Part shown: positions 11,895-23,453 of the stretch, piece after piece | Position numbering within the stretch: the stretch's first letter is position 1 | Layout: every line of letters starts with the position of its first letter | Assembly (NCBI GenBank): GCA_029851415.1 | Contig: CM056742.1 | Span: 145,271,121-145,335,120 of the forward strand | Direction of reading: 5' to 3' | Source: Eretmocerus hayati | Lineage: Eukaryota > Arthropoda > Insecta > Hymenoptera > Aphelinidae | DNA length: 64,000 nt | The notes under the pieces: model-generated | What the model was told of the DNA's origin: nothing | Seen by the model: the letters and a program-made list of their open reading frames with translations, nothing else | Database searches by the model: none | Program-made: the position numbers and the translations under genes

Positions 11895-14800
11895 ATGGAG
11901 ATGGAACAGATCCCCCGTACGCGGGAAGGTGAGTTATTTCGTACCAACATCAACCATCAACACAATCCGTACACCATCACAATTGACCGGAACGAGTGCT
12001 CACGTCGACAATTATTGTCAGTTTCATGATTTCATCCTTATCCTTCAACTATCCTCCCACTAAAGATTCCAACTTGAGCCTGTATCGTTTTTAATTAGAT
12101 TCCCATGACTGTTCTTATGTTTCGAATCTTGGAGGAATCTCTTTTGCATCTTTAACTACGTGCAATTCTGCATTGTATTTCAGATATTGAAGCACAAATA
12201 CGAGAAATTCAAGAAAAAAGGAAAAATATCCAGAACAGTACCACTGAAGAAGATCAAGTGGCTCTTGGAAAAACTGGATTCTACGATCAAGAAATCTACG
12301 ATGGAACCAAAAGTAAATTTGAGGGATATGTTACTTCAATTGCCGCCAATGATGAAATGGATGTAAGTTCAATTTTTTCCAACTTATGTTGATTTCTCTG
12401 AACTTTCCATTCATTGTTACATGAATTTACAGGATGAGGACTACGAGCCCACAACATTCAGTACAAATAAAAGGGGCTTCAATGCACCAGCAGCTTTACT
12501 CAATGACGTTGCTCAGGTGAGTTCTTCTTGACTTTTCTTTGCATTCTGCTCAATATTTATTCATTCGAGCAAAGGGTTCTTCTCACCCAAATTCTGTTAC
12601 ATTTATAAGTTTACCAATAAGTTGAACAATGTTCATTATAATTCTTGCAGAGTGAAAAGGACTATGACCCTTTTGCGGATAGAAGGCGTCCCACCATTGC
12701 TGATCGGGAAGATGAGTACAGAAAGAGGAGGCAGCGGATGATCATCTCCCCCGATCGTAATGATCCATTTGCTGAAGGTTAGTAGGATCAGTTTTAATTG
12801 TCCTTTCTTTTTTACTTGAAGACATAGGTATGCCATTGCAGCATTCCTTCGCATTGCAAGTTTCTTGAAGCTAGCCCACCTTCTTTTTTTGTTTTAATAT
12901 GTACACATGTACACAAGAACAAATCTCAACAATTCAAATCTTTGAGGAAATTCAAACAAAAACTGAATTCGTAATCGTTTTAATATATCTTATACAAACT
13001 CATTCCATAATACAATGATAGATAAGTGAATTCAAGAGAGATCTGAAGCGTATATGATTATGAATTCTTTCATAATGCAGTTGAACTTGATCTCATTGTG
13101 TCTGCAGCTACTTCCAATTGGCTTTATTTATGACTTAGGGCTCATGTATCCATCAACAAAACTACATTTTCACTGCTCATCCTATTCCATCATTTCTTTG
13201 AACACTTCTTTCTGAATAAGAACCAGTGAGATGAGTTTTTCCTTCATTAGTCATATGACTTAGATTTAACAAACCCTTGTGAAATGCCAACATGATACAT
13301 CTGACAATTCTGCCGTTATTACGCGTACAGAGACGAAACGATAGTTGGAATTCATGGAAAAGAATGAGTGTGATCATCAATCGGTCGTATGAATGAATTG
13401 TATGGATGAATTTTTTCCAATCAAATACTAATTCCTGCGTTTTTTTCCAATCTTAGTGATGGTCTGCGCATTCGGAATCGTCCGCTTACCCTGGCTACTA
13501 AGTCGAAGGTTACACGACCAAGTTTAAAAAACCCCTCCCCCAAACCTGTCTAAAGAGTGATACAGATAAAGTTTCCCAAAATCACCTCTAGAATTAATTT
13601 TTATGAACACCGATTTTGATGAAATATTCAGTCATTGATCTCGTAATACACCATTTGTCAACAAAACAACGAATTAATATCAGATTTTCTGTTTGTTTCT
13701 TTCTTCATGCTCGTGATAACGAGAGTTTCCGAGAATATCTGAGATCCATGAAAAAAGTCTACCAACTAAAACTTCTTTCAAATCTTATTCAATGTATAAT
13801 CTCTATTTATTTACATCTTTCTTACCTGTCAAGATAGTTTCAAAAACCTACATTTTGAATTGTTCAAATCAAAATTGATATGCTCTGCTTTCAAAAAGCC
13901 CAATCATGTATGATCCCTAAACGCACCAAGTTGAGATATCATGATGAGTCTTCATGGTTTATTTGATTTCCTCGGAATCTTTATCTAATCATACAGGTTT
14001 AGTAGAGAGCCCTTATGTCTGTATGGATGGATTGAGTGCATATTTTATTAATAAACGGTCAGAATTGGTTTTTAGATCACAAGTATTTTACAATCTGGAT
14101 GACATGAGCAGCACAGTGCTCCCTGTTGCATCAATCCTACACGTACGTATATAATGCCAGCTACTGATGCAACTGACTTACCTGCTTTGAATTTCCAATT
14201 TAGATCCCTTGATTAAAGTAATAATCAAATTCTTCTCCCAGTGGGTAAGAGTTTCAGTTAGTTCAGTAGCTTATTCTTGGAATATCATCAAATATTCTAA
14301 GGGCATAATCATTTGGATCCTACTCAAATCCTTGAGGAAGTTTTATTTACAAACTTCATGAAGTCCGATTTCCCTGCTAAATCACTAAACAGTGGCATTT
14401 TGCCCAATTTCTTGATTACAGGTGGCAAAACTCCAGATGTTGGTTCAAGAACATACACTGAGATAATGAGAGAGCAGCTTCTCAAAGGAGAAGAGTCTGA
14501 AGTAAGTTATATTCCGAATCAATGTATATCTTGACCTGTAAAGCCCTTGATTGTTGAATTAAAAACATCAATTATGTATTACAGTTGCGCAAAAAAATCA
14601 TTGAAAAAGCCAAAGATGGAACTCTAAAGACCAATGGAGATGCCAAACCAGCCCCTAAGAAACGGGGTCGATGGGATCAAACTGATGAAACCCCGACGCC
14701 TAAGAAACCTGCAATTGCTCCCCCTGCCACTCCCACCTCATGGGATAATGCTGATGTAAGTTAACTTTTGTGCAACGTTTCGTCACAGTTTCATTGTATT

Positions 14801-17800
14801 CATACAAATTACCCCCTCATCGTTCGTGAATGCCAGATTCAACGTGACAATGTTCGATCTTTGTGACATGATTATTGATCCATGTTTGAAGTTCATGTCG
14901 TTAACTCACTTATTGATTGATACATTAGAATATTTTGCAAGATGATAGTCTAATAAGTTTAGCTATTGACACGATTAAACAGAAATAACGATAATCGAAA
15001 GCTTCCTATTTCTTAACAGGTCACTCCTGCTGCAGTTCGATGGGACGAGACTCCCGGTCATGGCAAAGGTGGTGAAACACCTGGAGCCACTCCAGGAGTC
15101 AGTACAAGAATGTGGGATGCAACTCCTGGTCACGCCACACCTGGAGCTGTTACTCCTGGTCGAGAAACTCCACACGAAAAAGTTGTATCTAGTCGTAGGA
15201 ACAGGTGGGACGAAACGCCCAAGACAGAAAGAGGTATCTATTCAACTAAAGTTCCGAATATCTGTGCTCAGTAATTCCAATCCTTATACCTTTATTCGCC
15301 ACTGTGATAATTTTTCTCAACAGAAACCCCAGGCCACGGTAGCGGTTGGGCTGAGACCCCCAAAACCGACAGAATAGCTGGTGAATTGATCCAAGAGACA
15401 CCCACACCATCCGCAAGCAAACGTCGGAGTCGATGGGATGAAACCCCGTCCACTCAGACTCCTGGATCAATGACTCCACAAACACCTGCCACTCCTCTTA
15501 CAACGCCACACCAAACTGCTATCTTAACACCTAGTGGGACTACACCAGTTGGACCCAAAGCTATGGGAATGGCGACACCCACTCCAGGACATCTTATGTC
15601 GATGACTCCAGAGCAACTACAAGCGTATCGGTGGGAGAGAGAAATTGATGAAAGAAATCGGCCTCTCACAGATGATGAGCTAGATTCCATGTTTCCTCCT
15701 GGGTACAAAGTCCTACAACCACCTGCAGGTACCAATTTTGTATTAAGGACTTATACACGTATGACTTTTTCGAAGCATTTTCGTGAGGATAATCTTCTCA
15801 ATGCGTCACGTTGAAGTAGCCCGAACTAATTTTATTGTGAATGTACTACCAATTCTGGGACAGCGACAAGGAATATACTCGCCCCTCACTAAATTATTGA
15901 TTTTTATTTAGGGTACGTGCCTATAAGAACGCCAGCAAGAAAATTGACAGCCACGCCGACACCAATCGCGGGAACTCCTCAAGGATTCTTCATTCAAACG
16001 GAAGATAAGGGTGCCAAATTGATGGATACCCAACCAAAGGGAAATTTGCCTTTTATGAAACCGGAAGACGCACAATATTTCGACAAACTGTTGGTTGATG
16101 TTGATGAAGAATCTTTGAGTCCTGAAGAACAGAAAGAAAGAAAAATCATGAAACTATTGCTCAAAATCAAAAATGGTACTCCGCCGATGCGAAAAGCAGC
16201 TCTCAGACAGATAACTGATAAAGCTAGAGAATTTGGCGCCGGGCCTCTCTTCAATCAAATTCTACCACTTCTGATGTCACCGACGCTAGAGGATCAAGAG
16301 CGGCATTTACTGGTCAAAGTCATTGATCGTATCCTATATAAACTTGATGATCTTGTGCGGCCGTATGTCCACAAGGTACAACTATTTTCATTTGAAAAGT
16401 AATTTTTAATCATCATTGTCTTTGAAGAAAATTGAAGATTATATTGTCTTTTCCAGATTCTTGTTGTAATTGAACCTCTCTTGATTGACGAAGATTACTA
16501 CGCTCGTGTTGAAGGTCGTGAAATTATTTCCAATTTGGCTAAAGCAGCGGGTCTAGCGACTATGATTTCAACCATGAGACCTGATATTGACAATATTGAC
16601 GAATACGTGAGGAATACTACTGCTAGGGCTTTTGCCGTAGTCGCTTCAGCGTTGGGAATTCCATCTTTGTTACCCTTCTTGAAGGCTGTATGCAGAAGTA
16701 AGAAATCATGGCAAGCTCGACACACAGGTATCAAAATCGTCCAACAAATTGCTATTTTGATGGGTTGTGCCATTCTGCCTCATTTGAAGAGTCTTGTAGA
16801 GATTATTGAACACGGTAAATATAATTTGCTTGGATTTTTGATTCAAATAATCTTTGGATATATGAATCGTTAATAATTTTACAGGTTTGGTGGACGAGCA
16901 ACAAAAAGTTAGAACTATTACCGCGTTAGCCATTGCCGCTTTAGCCGAAGCTGCTACCCCATACGGTATTGAAAGTTTCGATTCCGTCTTGAAGCCTCTC
17001 TGGAAAGGTATTCGTACTCACAGAGGAAAAGGTCTAGCTGCTTTTCTGAAAGCTATTGGATATTTGATTCCTCTTATGGACGCCGAGTATGCTAACTACT
17101 ATACCAGAGAAGTGATGTTGATTCTAATCAGAGAATTCCAGTCCCCAGATGAAGAGATGAAGAAAATCGTATTGAAGGTAATCTCAAAAGCTTTCTATCA
17201 GTATTCATTAAACTAATCAAGGTTTTCAAGAATATTGAATGATTTTTGTACTCGACTTCACTTGTAGGTAGTAAAACAATGTTGTGGAACTGATGGAGTG
17301 GAATCTCAATACATCAAAGACGAAATTCTGCCACACTTCTTCAAGCACTTCTGGAATCACAGGATGGCGCTCGACCGTAGAAACTACAGACAGGTGACTA
17401 TTTCAACTTCATAATCTGTTTTGTAAATTCACTCATACAGTGAGCATTATATTGGTGGTATGCGCTTTTTTGCTAAGCTCTTTGCATGTTGAAGTCTCAA
17501 AATGCAAAAAAATTTCAAAATGAATTTATCTTTATTACAGCTTGTGGATACCACTGTCGAGATAGCTAACAAAGTTGGAGCTTCAGAAATTATTAACAGG
17601 GTTGTGGATGATCTCAAAGATGAAAATGAACAGTACAGAAAAATGGTAATGGAAACCATAGAGAAAATAATGGGCAATTTAGGAGCAGCTGATGTTGACT
17701 CACGTCTTGAAGAACAGTTGATCGATGGTATCTTGTACGCTTTCCAAGAGCAGACCACTGAGGTATGTTGAAGAATACTGAGGATTTGAGAATCCCTAGC

Positions 17801-19404
17801 CTGGAATTTCAATAATCAAAACTGAATATTTCAGGACGTTGTGATGCTCAACGGCTTCGGTACTATCGTGAACACACTCAGTAAGCGAGTCAAGCCATAT
17901 CTACCTCAGATTTGTGGTACAATATTGTGGAGGCTGAACAATAAATCTGCAAAAGTTAGACAGCAAGCTGCTGATCTTATCTCTAGAATTGCTGTAGTGA
18001 TGAAAACGTGTCAAGAGGTGAGTCATGGTTGTTAATGAAATATATCAGTTTTATGCTTTGGTCACTCACAATTGTGTATCGTTCACTTTAGGAAAAACTA
18101 ATGGGGCATTTAGGTGTTGTTCTTTATGAATACTTGGGTGAAGAATACCCTGAAGTCTTGGGTAGCATACTGGGAGCGTTGAAAGCTATTGTAAATGTAA
18201 TTGGTATGACCAAAATGACACCTCCCATCAAAGATTTGCTTCCCAGACTGACACCCATCTTGAAAAATCGTCACGAGAAGGTAAGTTTGGATATTCTTCA
18301 GTTAAGAAGCTCAAAGATGATTATTGAAGCCCTGCAAACTCATAATTGCTATTGTAGGTGCAAGAAAATTGTATCGATTTAGTTGGTAGGATAGCAGACA
18401 GAGGACCCGAGTATGTATCAGCACGTGAATGGATGCGAATCTGCTTCGAGCTATTAGAGTTGTTAAAAGCACATAAGAAAGCTATCAGACGAGCAACAGT
18501 CAACACCTTTGGTTACATCGCTAAGGCCATCGGGTATTTATCAATTCGTCTTCTACCTGAACTCTATGACTTTTGCAATTGTATTAAAAATTACCGTATG
18601 CATTACTCTTTCCAGCCCGCACGACGTCTTAGCCACACTACTGAATAACTTGAAAGTTCAAGAAAGACAAAATCGTGTGTGTACAACTGTAGCTATTGCT
18701 ATCGTGGCCGAAACCTGCAGTCCCTTCACAGTATTGCCAGCACTGATGAATGAGTATAGAGTTCCAGAACTCAACGTTCAAAACGGTGTTCTGAAATCCT
18801 TGTCGTTTCTATTCGAATATATTGGAGAGATGGGCAAAGACTACATCTATGCCGTTAGCCCATTGCTTGAAGATGCCCTGATGGATAGGTATGCAATCTA
18901 TATTTTGGCTCCATATATTGAAGTTCTTTGACTGACAAACTGTCTCATTTCAGAGATCTCGTGCACAGACAGACAGCTTGTGCAGCTATAAAACATATGT
19001 CTTTGGGAGTGCATGGTTTTGGTTGTGAAGATGCTTTAGTTCATCTGCTGAATTATGTTTGGCCAAATGTATTTGAAACCTCGCCTCACTTGGTCCAAGC
19101 ATTCATGGATGCTGTTGATGGATTGCGAGTTTCTCTAGGTCCAGTCAAGATTCTTCAATATACGCTACAGGTAAATTTCCACAATTATGCAATTTTCAAT
19201 TCTAATTTGCAATTACACCGTAATTAATCTTAACATTTGATTCAGGGACTATTCCATCCTGCAAGAAAAGTTCGAGATGTGTATTGGAAAATTTACAACT
19301 CGCTCTACATTGGAGGACAAGACGCTCTAGTTGCAGGATACCCAAGAATCATGAATGATGTGAAGAATCAATACGTTCGATATGAACTAGATTATGTTTT
19401 GTAA
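11895..19404 (+). CDS. SF3B1: SF3B1, splicing factor 3B subunit 1 (complete)
   Basis: This is the scaffold HEAT-repeat protein of the U2 snRNP SF3b complex; it clamps the branch-site helix in the nucleus. Nineteen coding exons: 11895-11928, 12184-12362, 12433-12516, 12651-12777, 14422-14501, 14585-14755, 15020-15233, 15324-15728, 15912-16375, 16457-16814, 16885-17177, 17268-17393, 17541-17762, 17835-18017, 18092-18280, 18358-18533, 18616-18888, 18954-19170, 19246-19404. All junctions are GT-AG and keep phase, giving 1317 residues (human about 1304). The N-terminal third has repeated RWDET/RWDQT-type UHM-ligand motifs and many TP sites. The rest aligns almost without gaps to the conserved HEAT repeats, including the DEQQKVRT segment that holds human K700. 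Start chosen at [11 protein letters not shown], which runs in phase into the conserved [11 protein letters not shown] poly-A signal AATAAA is at 19725-19730. Confidence 0.97.
12778..14421 (+). other. Long SF3B1 intron 4
   Basis: This 1,644-bp intron has donor GAAG|GTTAGT and acceptor TTACAG, and is far longer than the gene's other introns (65-265 bp). No independent gene is supported inside it; the open frames at 13616-13837 and 13954-14154 lack family features. Confidence 0.8.
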
Positions 19405-20155
19405 TCTACTTTTGTAAGGCATCCTCGCATTGATAATGATTTTCAGAGTATGTTAGAATAGGTTCACAAAGTTTTGACGATTATTGACTGTACGGTATAT
19501 CAAAACAGTTATTGATTACCTAGAGATATTCAGTTACAGGATTCGTTATTAAATCCTCTACATGTTTATGTATCACAGTATCGAATGAAAATCGTCTTGA
19601 TCGGCGCTCACTGTGTATGAAAATGAATTTGACAATTTGGTCTGCATTACCTCTTCAATTCCAATACATTTTTCCTGTGATCAGTATCAAAATCAACTTG
19701 TGTATTATAATCCTTCATCGCCAAAATAAAATCGTTTTTTTCAAAATACGAAACATTGTGTGGAATGAAATTCTCCTCATGACTTTTCAGGCTGATTAAC
19801 ACGAGCAACTGGAATCGAGTTATGTATTTTTCAGAACTGCTTGATTCGCTTTACTAGAATTCTTAAAAATATTGTGAGAAGAATTAACACGAGATTTGAA
19901 AAAAGGATCACGAAGAGTTGATAATAACAAATCCGAACTATCAAGAGGGGGATGTTTTACACCAGTCGGTGCCAATGTAGATATCTAAAATGTGGGTAAC
20001 GTCAATGTATCATCATCCAAACTTTTGGTTACTCCAAACTGTGTGACGACAGAAATATTTTCAAGGCTTAAAAAAAGGAACGAGAATGGATAATTTTCAA
20101 GATTTTGCGCGTAAAATAGACAGGCTATGCGAGCTAGTGAGCTGGGTCGGGACCC

Positions 20156-20163
20156 TATAAAAG
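20156..20163 (+). promoter_or_regulatory. Putative TATA box of Nuf2
   Basis: TATAAAAG lies about 185 bp upstream of the Nuf2 start codon, and a (CG)n tract follows at about 20188-20201. An initiation site 25-30 bp downstream would give a 5' UTR of roughly 155-160 nt. The position is plausible, but there is no transcript evidence. Confidence 0.35.
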
Positions 20164-20187
20164 GAATCAAATGTCCCTATATATGGC

Positions 20188-20201
20188 CGCGCGCGCGCGC
20201 G
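20188..20201. repeat. (CG)n dinucleotide tract
   Basis: Seven CG/GC steps in an otherwise AT-rich context, directly upstream of Nuf2. CG runs like this suggest an unmethylated promoter, and alternating CG can adopt Z-DNA; both are inference. Confidence 0.8.
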
Positions 20202-20345
20202 ATGGCCTCTGACCCAACATTACCCGACCCGACTATTTTCAGTTTCAAAAACATCAACAGACAATAAATCGAATTAGATCGCAGCATTCTTTCAAGTTGA
20301 AGAATTTTAATTGTGCCTAATAGTCTATCAAAATAAAGGCTGAAA

Positions 20346-22245
20346 ATGGAGTTAGAAGACTTGCAAAATGCATTGGTAGGGGCAGGAATTCAGGTTGATA
20401 AGAAAATACTACAAAACCCAACAGATGAGTTTATGATATACATCACGAAAGAATACCTGACTAAATTTGGATTTGATGGCAATGCCATTTCCAAGGTGAG
20501 AATAGCTTTCCCGTCTACAATCTTGAATTAGAACCGGGGAATTGCACATGCTAATTCATCCTTTCATCTTAGCCGACTGAAGAACAGCTTGGTTGCCTGT
20601 CCTGTCCAGACTCTGCGCCAGATGCAGTTAAAATGATCAACTTGTATTCAGCTTTGTCTTCAATATGCAGTGAAATATATTTGAAAGATTTCTGTCTCAC
20701 AGATATCTGCAGCCCCATAGGTAATCATTCAATATCATATCTAGTAAATGATGGACTGATCAAGAAGGATAGAATCTATTTTGTTGGATGGCTTTTTATA
20801 GGGAAGAAAGCTCGTAAGCAGATGAAAATCCTATTCAACTTTTTTGCTTATTTTAAAAATAAGATAATTGAGTATGAAGCTGCATTCGAAGAACTCGACC
20901 ACAAACAAAAAACTATAGAGGACATGATTGATGAGAAAAACGCTTTGATTGCCAAAACAGGAGCCCTGATTGCTGAACGAGAAAACAAACTTGAATTGAA
21001 TGTCAAGGTATGTACACAATTTTGTAACATCAGTAATATCTCTTTTTATCTTAATAAATGAATAATTTTTACAAAATGTTCCAAAGCTACAACAAGAAAT
21101 AGATGCAATCAGACTTGAAATAGAAAAAGGTAGTAAAATATCCCAAGAACTTGATAGTGAGGCCAAAAATGTATTAGCACAGCACCAAGAAATAAACAAA
21201 ACTACCAGTGATCTAAAAGGAAAGGCAGCTAAGGTTTGTGAAACTTATTTCTACTTGAAAGAGATACCAGACTCGTTACAACTGTGTTTCCTCAATAGCT
21301 TCATGAAAAAACTGTGGAGCTGCAGTCAAAAATTGTCAAGTCACCTGAAGAATATGCAGCCAAATCAGAGGAATTGAACCAGCTTTTGGAAGTAAGAAAA
21401 GAAGAGAGACAAGTCGTGAATGATTCAATAGTGAAGAAAAAGTTGCAGATAAAGAATAATGAGCTAGCTCAAGAGCTTGTTAAATATCTGAATGACACAT
21501 TCAATGCAAATACAAGTGGACCATTTAAACAATTGAAGTATGCCTTTTTAATGTGGTAAATTTTTTTATTTAGAGTATCATAAATCTATTGAATTCTTTA
21601 TTCATCTGCACTTAGAGATGCACTTGAGAAAGTGGAGGTAGCTCAGAAAGAATTAGCATCCCTCAAGAAAGACATAGCAAAAATGATGAGTAATGGGGTA
21701 AATGCCTCGAATACTGGCTCAAAACAGGATGGTTGGAAGCAGAATGAACAACTTCTAACTGAACTTGAACATCAATGTGCTGACAAAGAAAGGTAGGCCT
21801 ATCATCAGTAGGTTTGAGGTGGAAATAGTGGGTATAACAAGATTTTGTTAATCTCTTTTGAATAAACAATAACGTGTCTACACACAAGAGGATGATCAAT
21901 CATAGGATGTTTAATGATAATCTTCAATTTTCTTATATATATTAGTCTTATTAAAACTGGCTTTCTCTTTTCAGAGAATGTCTCTCTCATGAAAAACTCG
22001 TGGAGCAATTAACATCAGAAATTCAGCAAAAAATGGCTCAAGTAGAAGATGAGAAAAAAACCATTTCTGCTATACAAGAGAAGAATGACCATCTCTTGAA
22101 ACAGTATTCTGACCACTTTAACAACCGAATCGATCAGGTAAATCCATAGAGTGTTTATTAGTATTGTAAAATAACTATTAATAATTTTGTTTTATTCCAG
22201 GAACTAGAGATGAGGAATGAATTACGAAAAATGTTTATGAGTTGA
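20346..22245 (+). CDS. Nuf2: Nuf2, NDC80 kinetochore complex component
   Basis: Nuf2 pairs with Ndc80/Hec1 to bind microtubules at the kinetochore. Exons: 20346-20495, 20573-20720, 20802-21007, 21087-21233, 21299-21537, 21616-21792, 21975-22137, 22201-22245, giving about 424 residues (human 464). The N-terminal ~140 residues fit the calponin-homology head. DICSPIGKKARKQMKILFNF aligns without gaps to the human [20 protein letters not shown] region. The rest is a heptad-rich coiled coil containing KIVKSPEEY, which matches the family's KIVDSPEKL. The 81-nt intron at 20721-20801 has no stop and is a multiple of three, so retention would insert 27 residues; the gapless family alignment favours splicing. 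Sequence conservation is low, as usual for this family. A poly-A signal lies at about 22690. Confidence 0.85.
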
Positions 22246-22784
22246 TCAATGGAATTTCAATAGTCACATTGTATATATTATTTATCTGTTAATTATATAA
22301 TTTTACAGTCTAAGGATTCTTTAAATACCCTATAAGTTGAACAGAGTGCGGTGTTGAACACAACTTTCCACTGCAGTTCTGCTGCTGTACAGTTTGTAAA
22401 TATATACCTCTACTGACTTGAAAGAGTAAAAATGAAAATTCATAGTCATTTGTAACTAAATTCATAATCCAACAAAAAGATAGAAAATAATAATTCTTAA
22501 CTTTTGAAAACAGAAATCACAATCTGATTTTATATGTATACTATACATTCGTACTGTGAGATCATTTTTCATAATTGTATATTTTCATATGTTAGATACC
22601 ATACAAAGTTTGGAAGATTATAGCCTGATGAATTTGATAAGTTATTTATTCTTATTACCAGTATACCTCATAATTTTTGTTATTCCATAAATAAAAAGAA
22701 AATTATCCTGTAACCTTTTAATTAATCATAGAACATTTTTACCCATATTACCTTCATTCAATTCAACTATGATCTAAAATGATC

Positions 22785-22860
22785 GCGCGCGACGCGAGGG
22801 AGCGAGAGTTGAGTTTAGCGGTACCCGAGGAGGGGGTGGGAACTGGGTGGCCGGGACGAA
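22785..22860 (+). promoter_or_regulatory. CG-rich promoter-like segment upstream of the epimerase
   Basis: GC content is high over this stretch, with several CpG (GATCGCGCGCGACGCGAGG), against AT-rich flanks, about 600 bp upstream of the epimerase start. It probably marks the promoter or first non-coding exon. No TATA or initiator was assigned. Confidence 0.3.
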
Positions 22861-22995
22861 AGGAGAAGTTTTGGCATGGATAGCAGACGACAAGTAGTGT
22901 GCTCGGAGTTGATATTGATGCTGGATATGGAGAACATTTCGCCACAACGTAACAAGTTAAAACCTGCACAATTTATCATCTAAGTACTTTCCTAC

Positions 22996-23027
22996 ATAGA
23001 GGTATAAAGAATTCTTTATACCTCTAT
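22996..23027. repeat. Perfect 32-bp palindrome with an added direct copy of one arm
   Basis: The arm ATAGAGGTATAAAGAA is followed immediately by its exact reverse complement, with no spacer. Next to it, at about 23028-23043, the right arm TTCTTTATACCTCTAT is repeated once more in tandem. A spacerless palindrome of this length is unlikely by chance. Confidence 0.9.
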
Positions 23028-23453
23028 TCTTTATACCTCTATGACTTTCCTATCCCACGAAGATGATTTCAGTTGATCAAAAAGTTGGTGTTTAGAAACT
23101 CATATTATCAGGAATGTTAGTTCATGTTGCTCATGTGAACATGGAATGTTTGAGTTCAACCCTTAGCTCTATTGGATAACAAGAGTCGTTCATCCTCTCA
23201 AAATCAACTTCTTCGTGATTGGAAGCTAAAAAATGATGAAGATGGCACACCCTGGCACTGTGACAATATTACAGCACACAGGATAGCAACAAGACATCCT
23301 TAAATCTAAAATGCTCATAGACTCGATCATCGAGTCAAATGAGCATTTTAAAACACTTCAATCATGTAAGTCAATTGTCCTTATTACTATGAGGAACATT
23401 CCAGTATTATAGAATTATAATCATTTCTCATTTAAATGTTCTACAGGTTGTAC

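Larger units (their letters stand above)
19405..20345. other. SF3B1 3' end and Nuf2 upstream region
   Basis: This holds the SF3B1 3' UTR with AATAAA at 19725-19730 and then the Nuf2 promoter region. Nothing coding is supported. Confidence 0.6.
22246..23453. other. Nuf2 3' end and epimerase upstream region
   Basis: This contains the Nuf2 3' UTR, a CG-rich segment at 22785-22860 that is a likely promoter or first exon for the downstream epimerase, and a long perfect palindrome at 22996-23027. A 3' splice site (TTCTACAG) at 23438-23445 just before the epimerase start codon implies a 5' UTR intron. Confidence 0.5.

Noticed and set aside
14585..15728. Repeated RWDET/TPG-type units read as a DNA tandem repeat
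   Set aside because: These are the protein-level UHM-ligand and TP motifs of the SF3B1 N-terminus, conserved in animals and varied at DNA level.
15454..15735. Long antisense open frame opposite SF3B1 exon 8
   Set aside because: It is a shadow of the Thr/Pro-rich coding sequence on the plus strand, without family features of its own.
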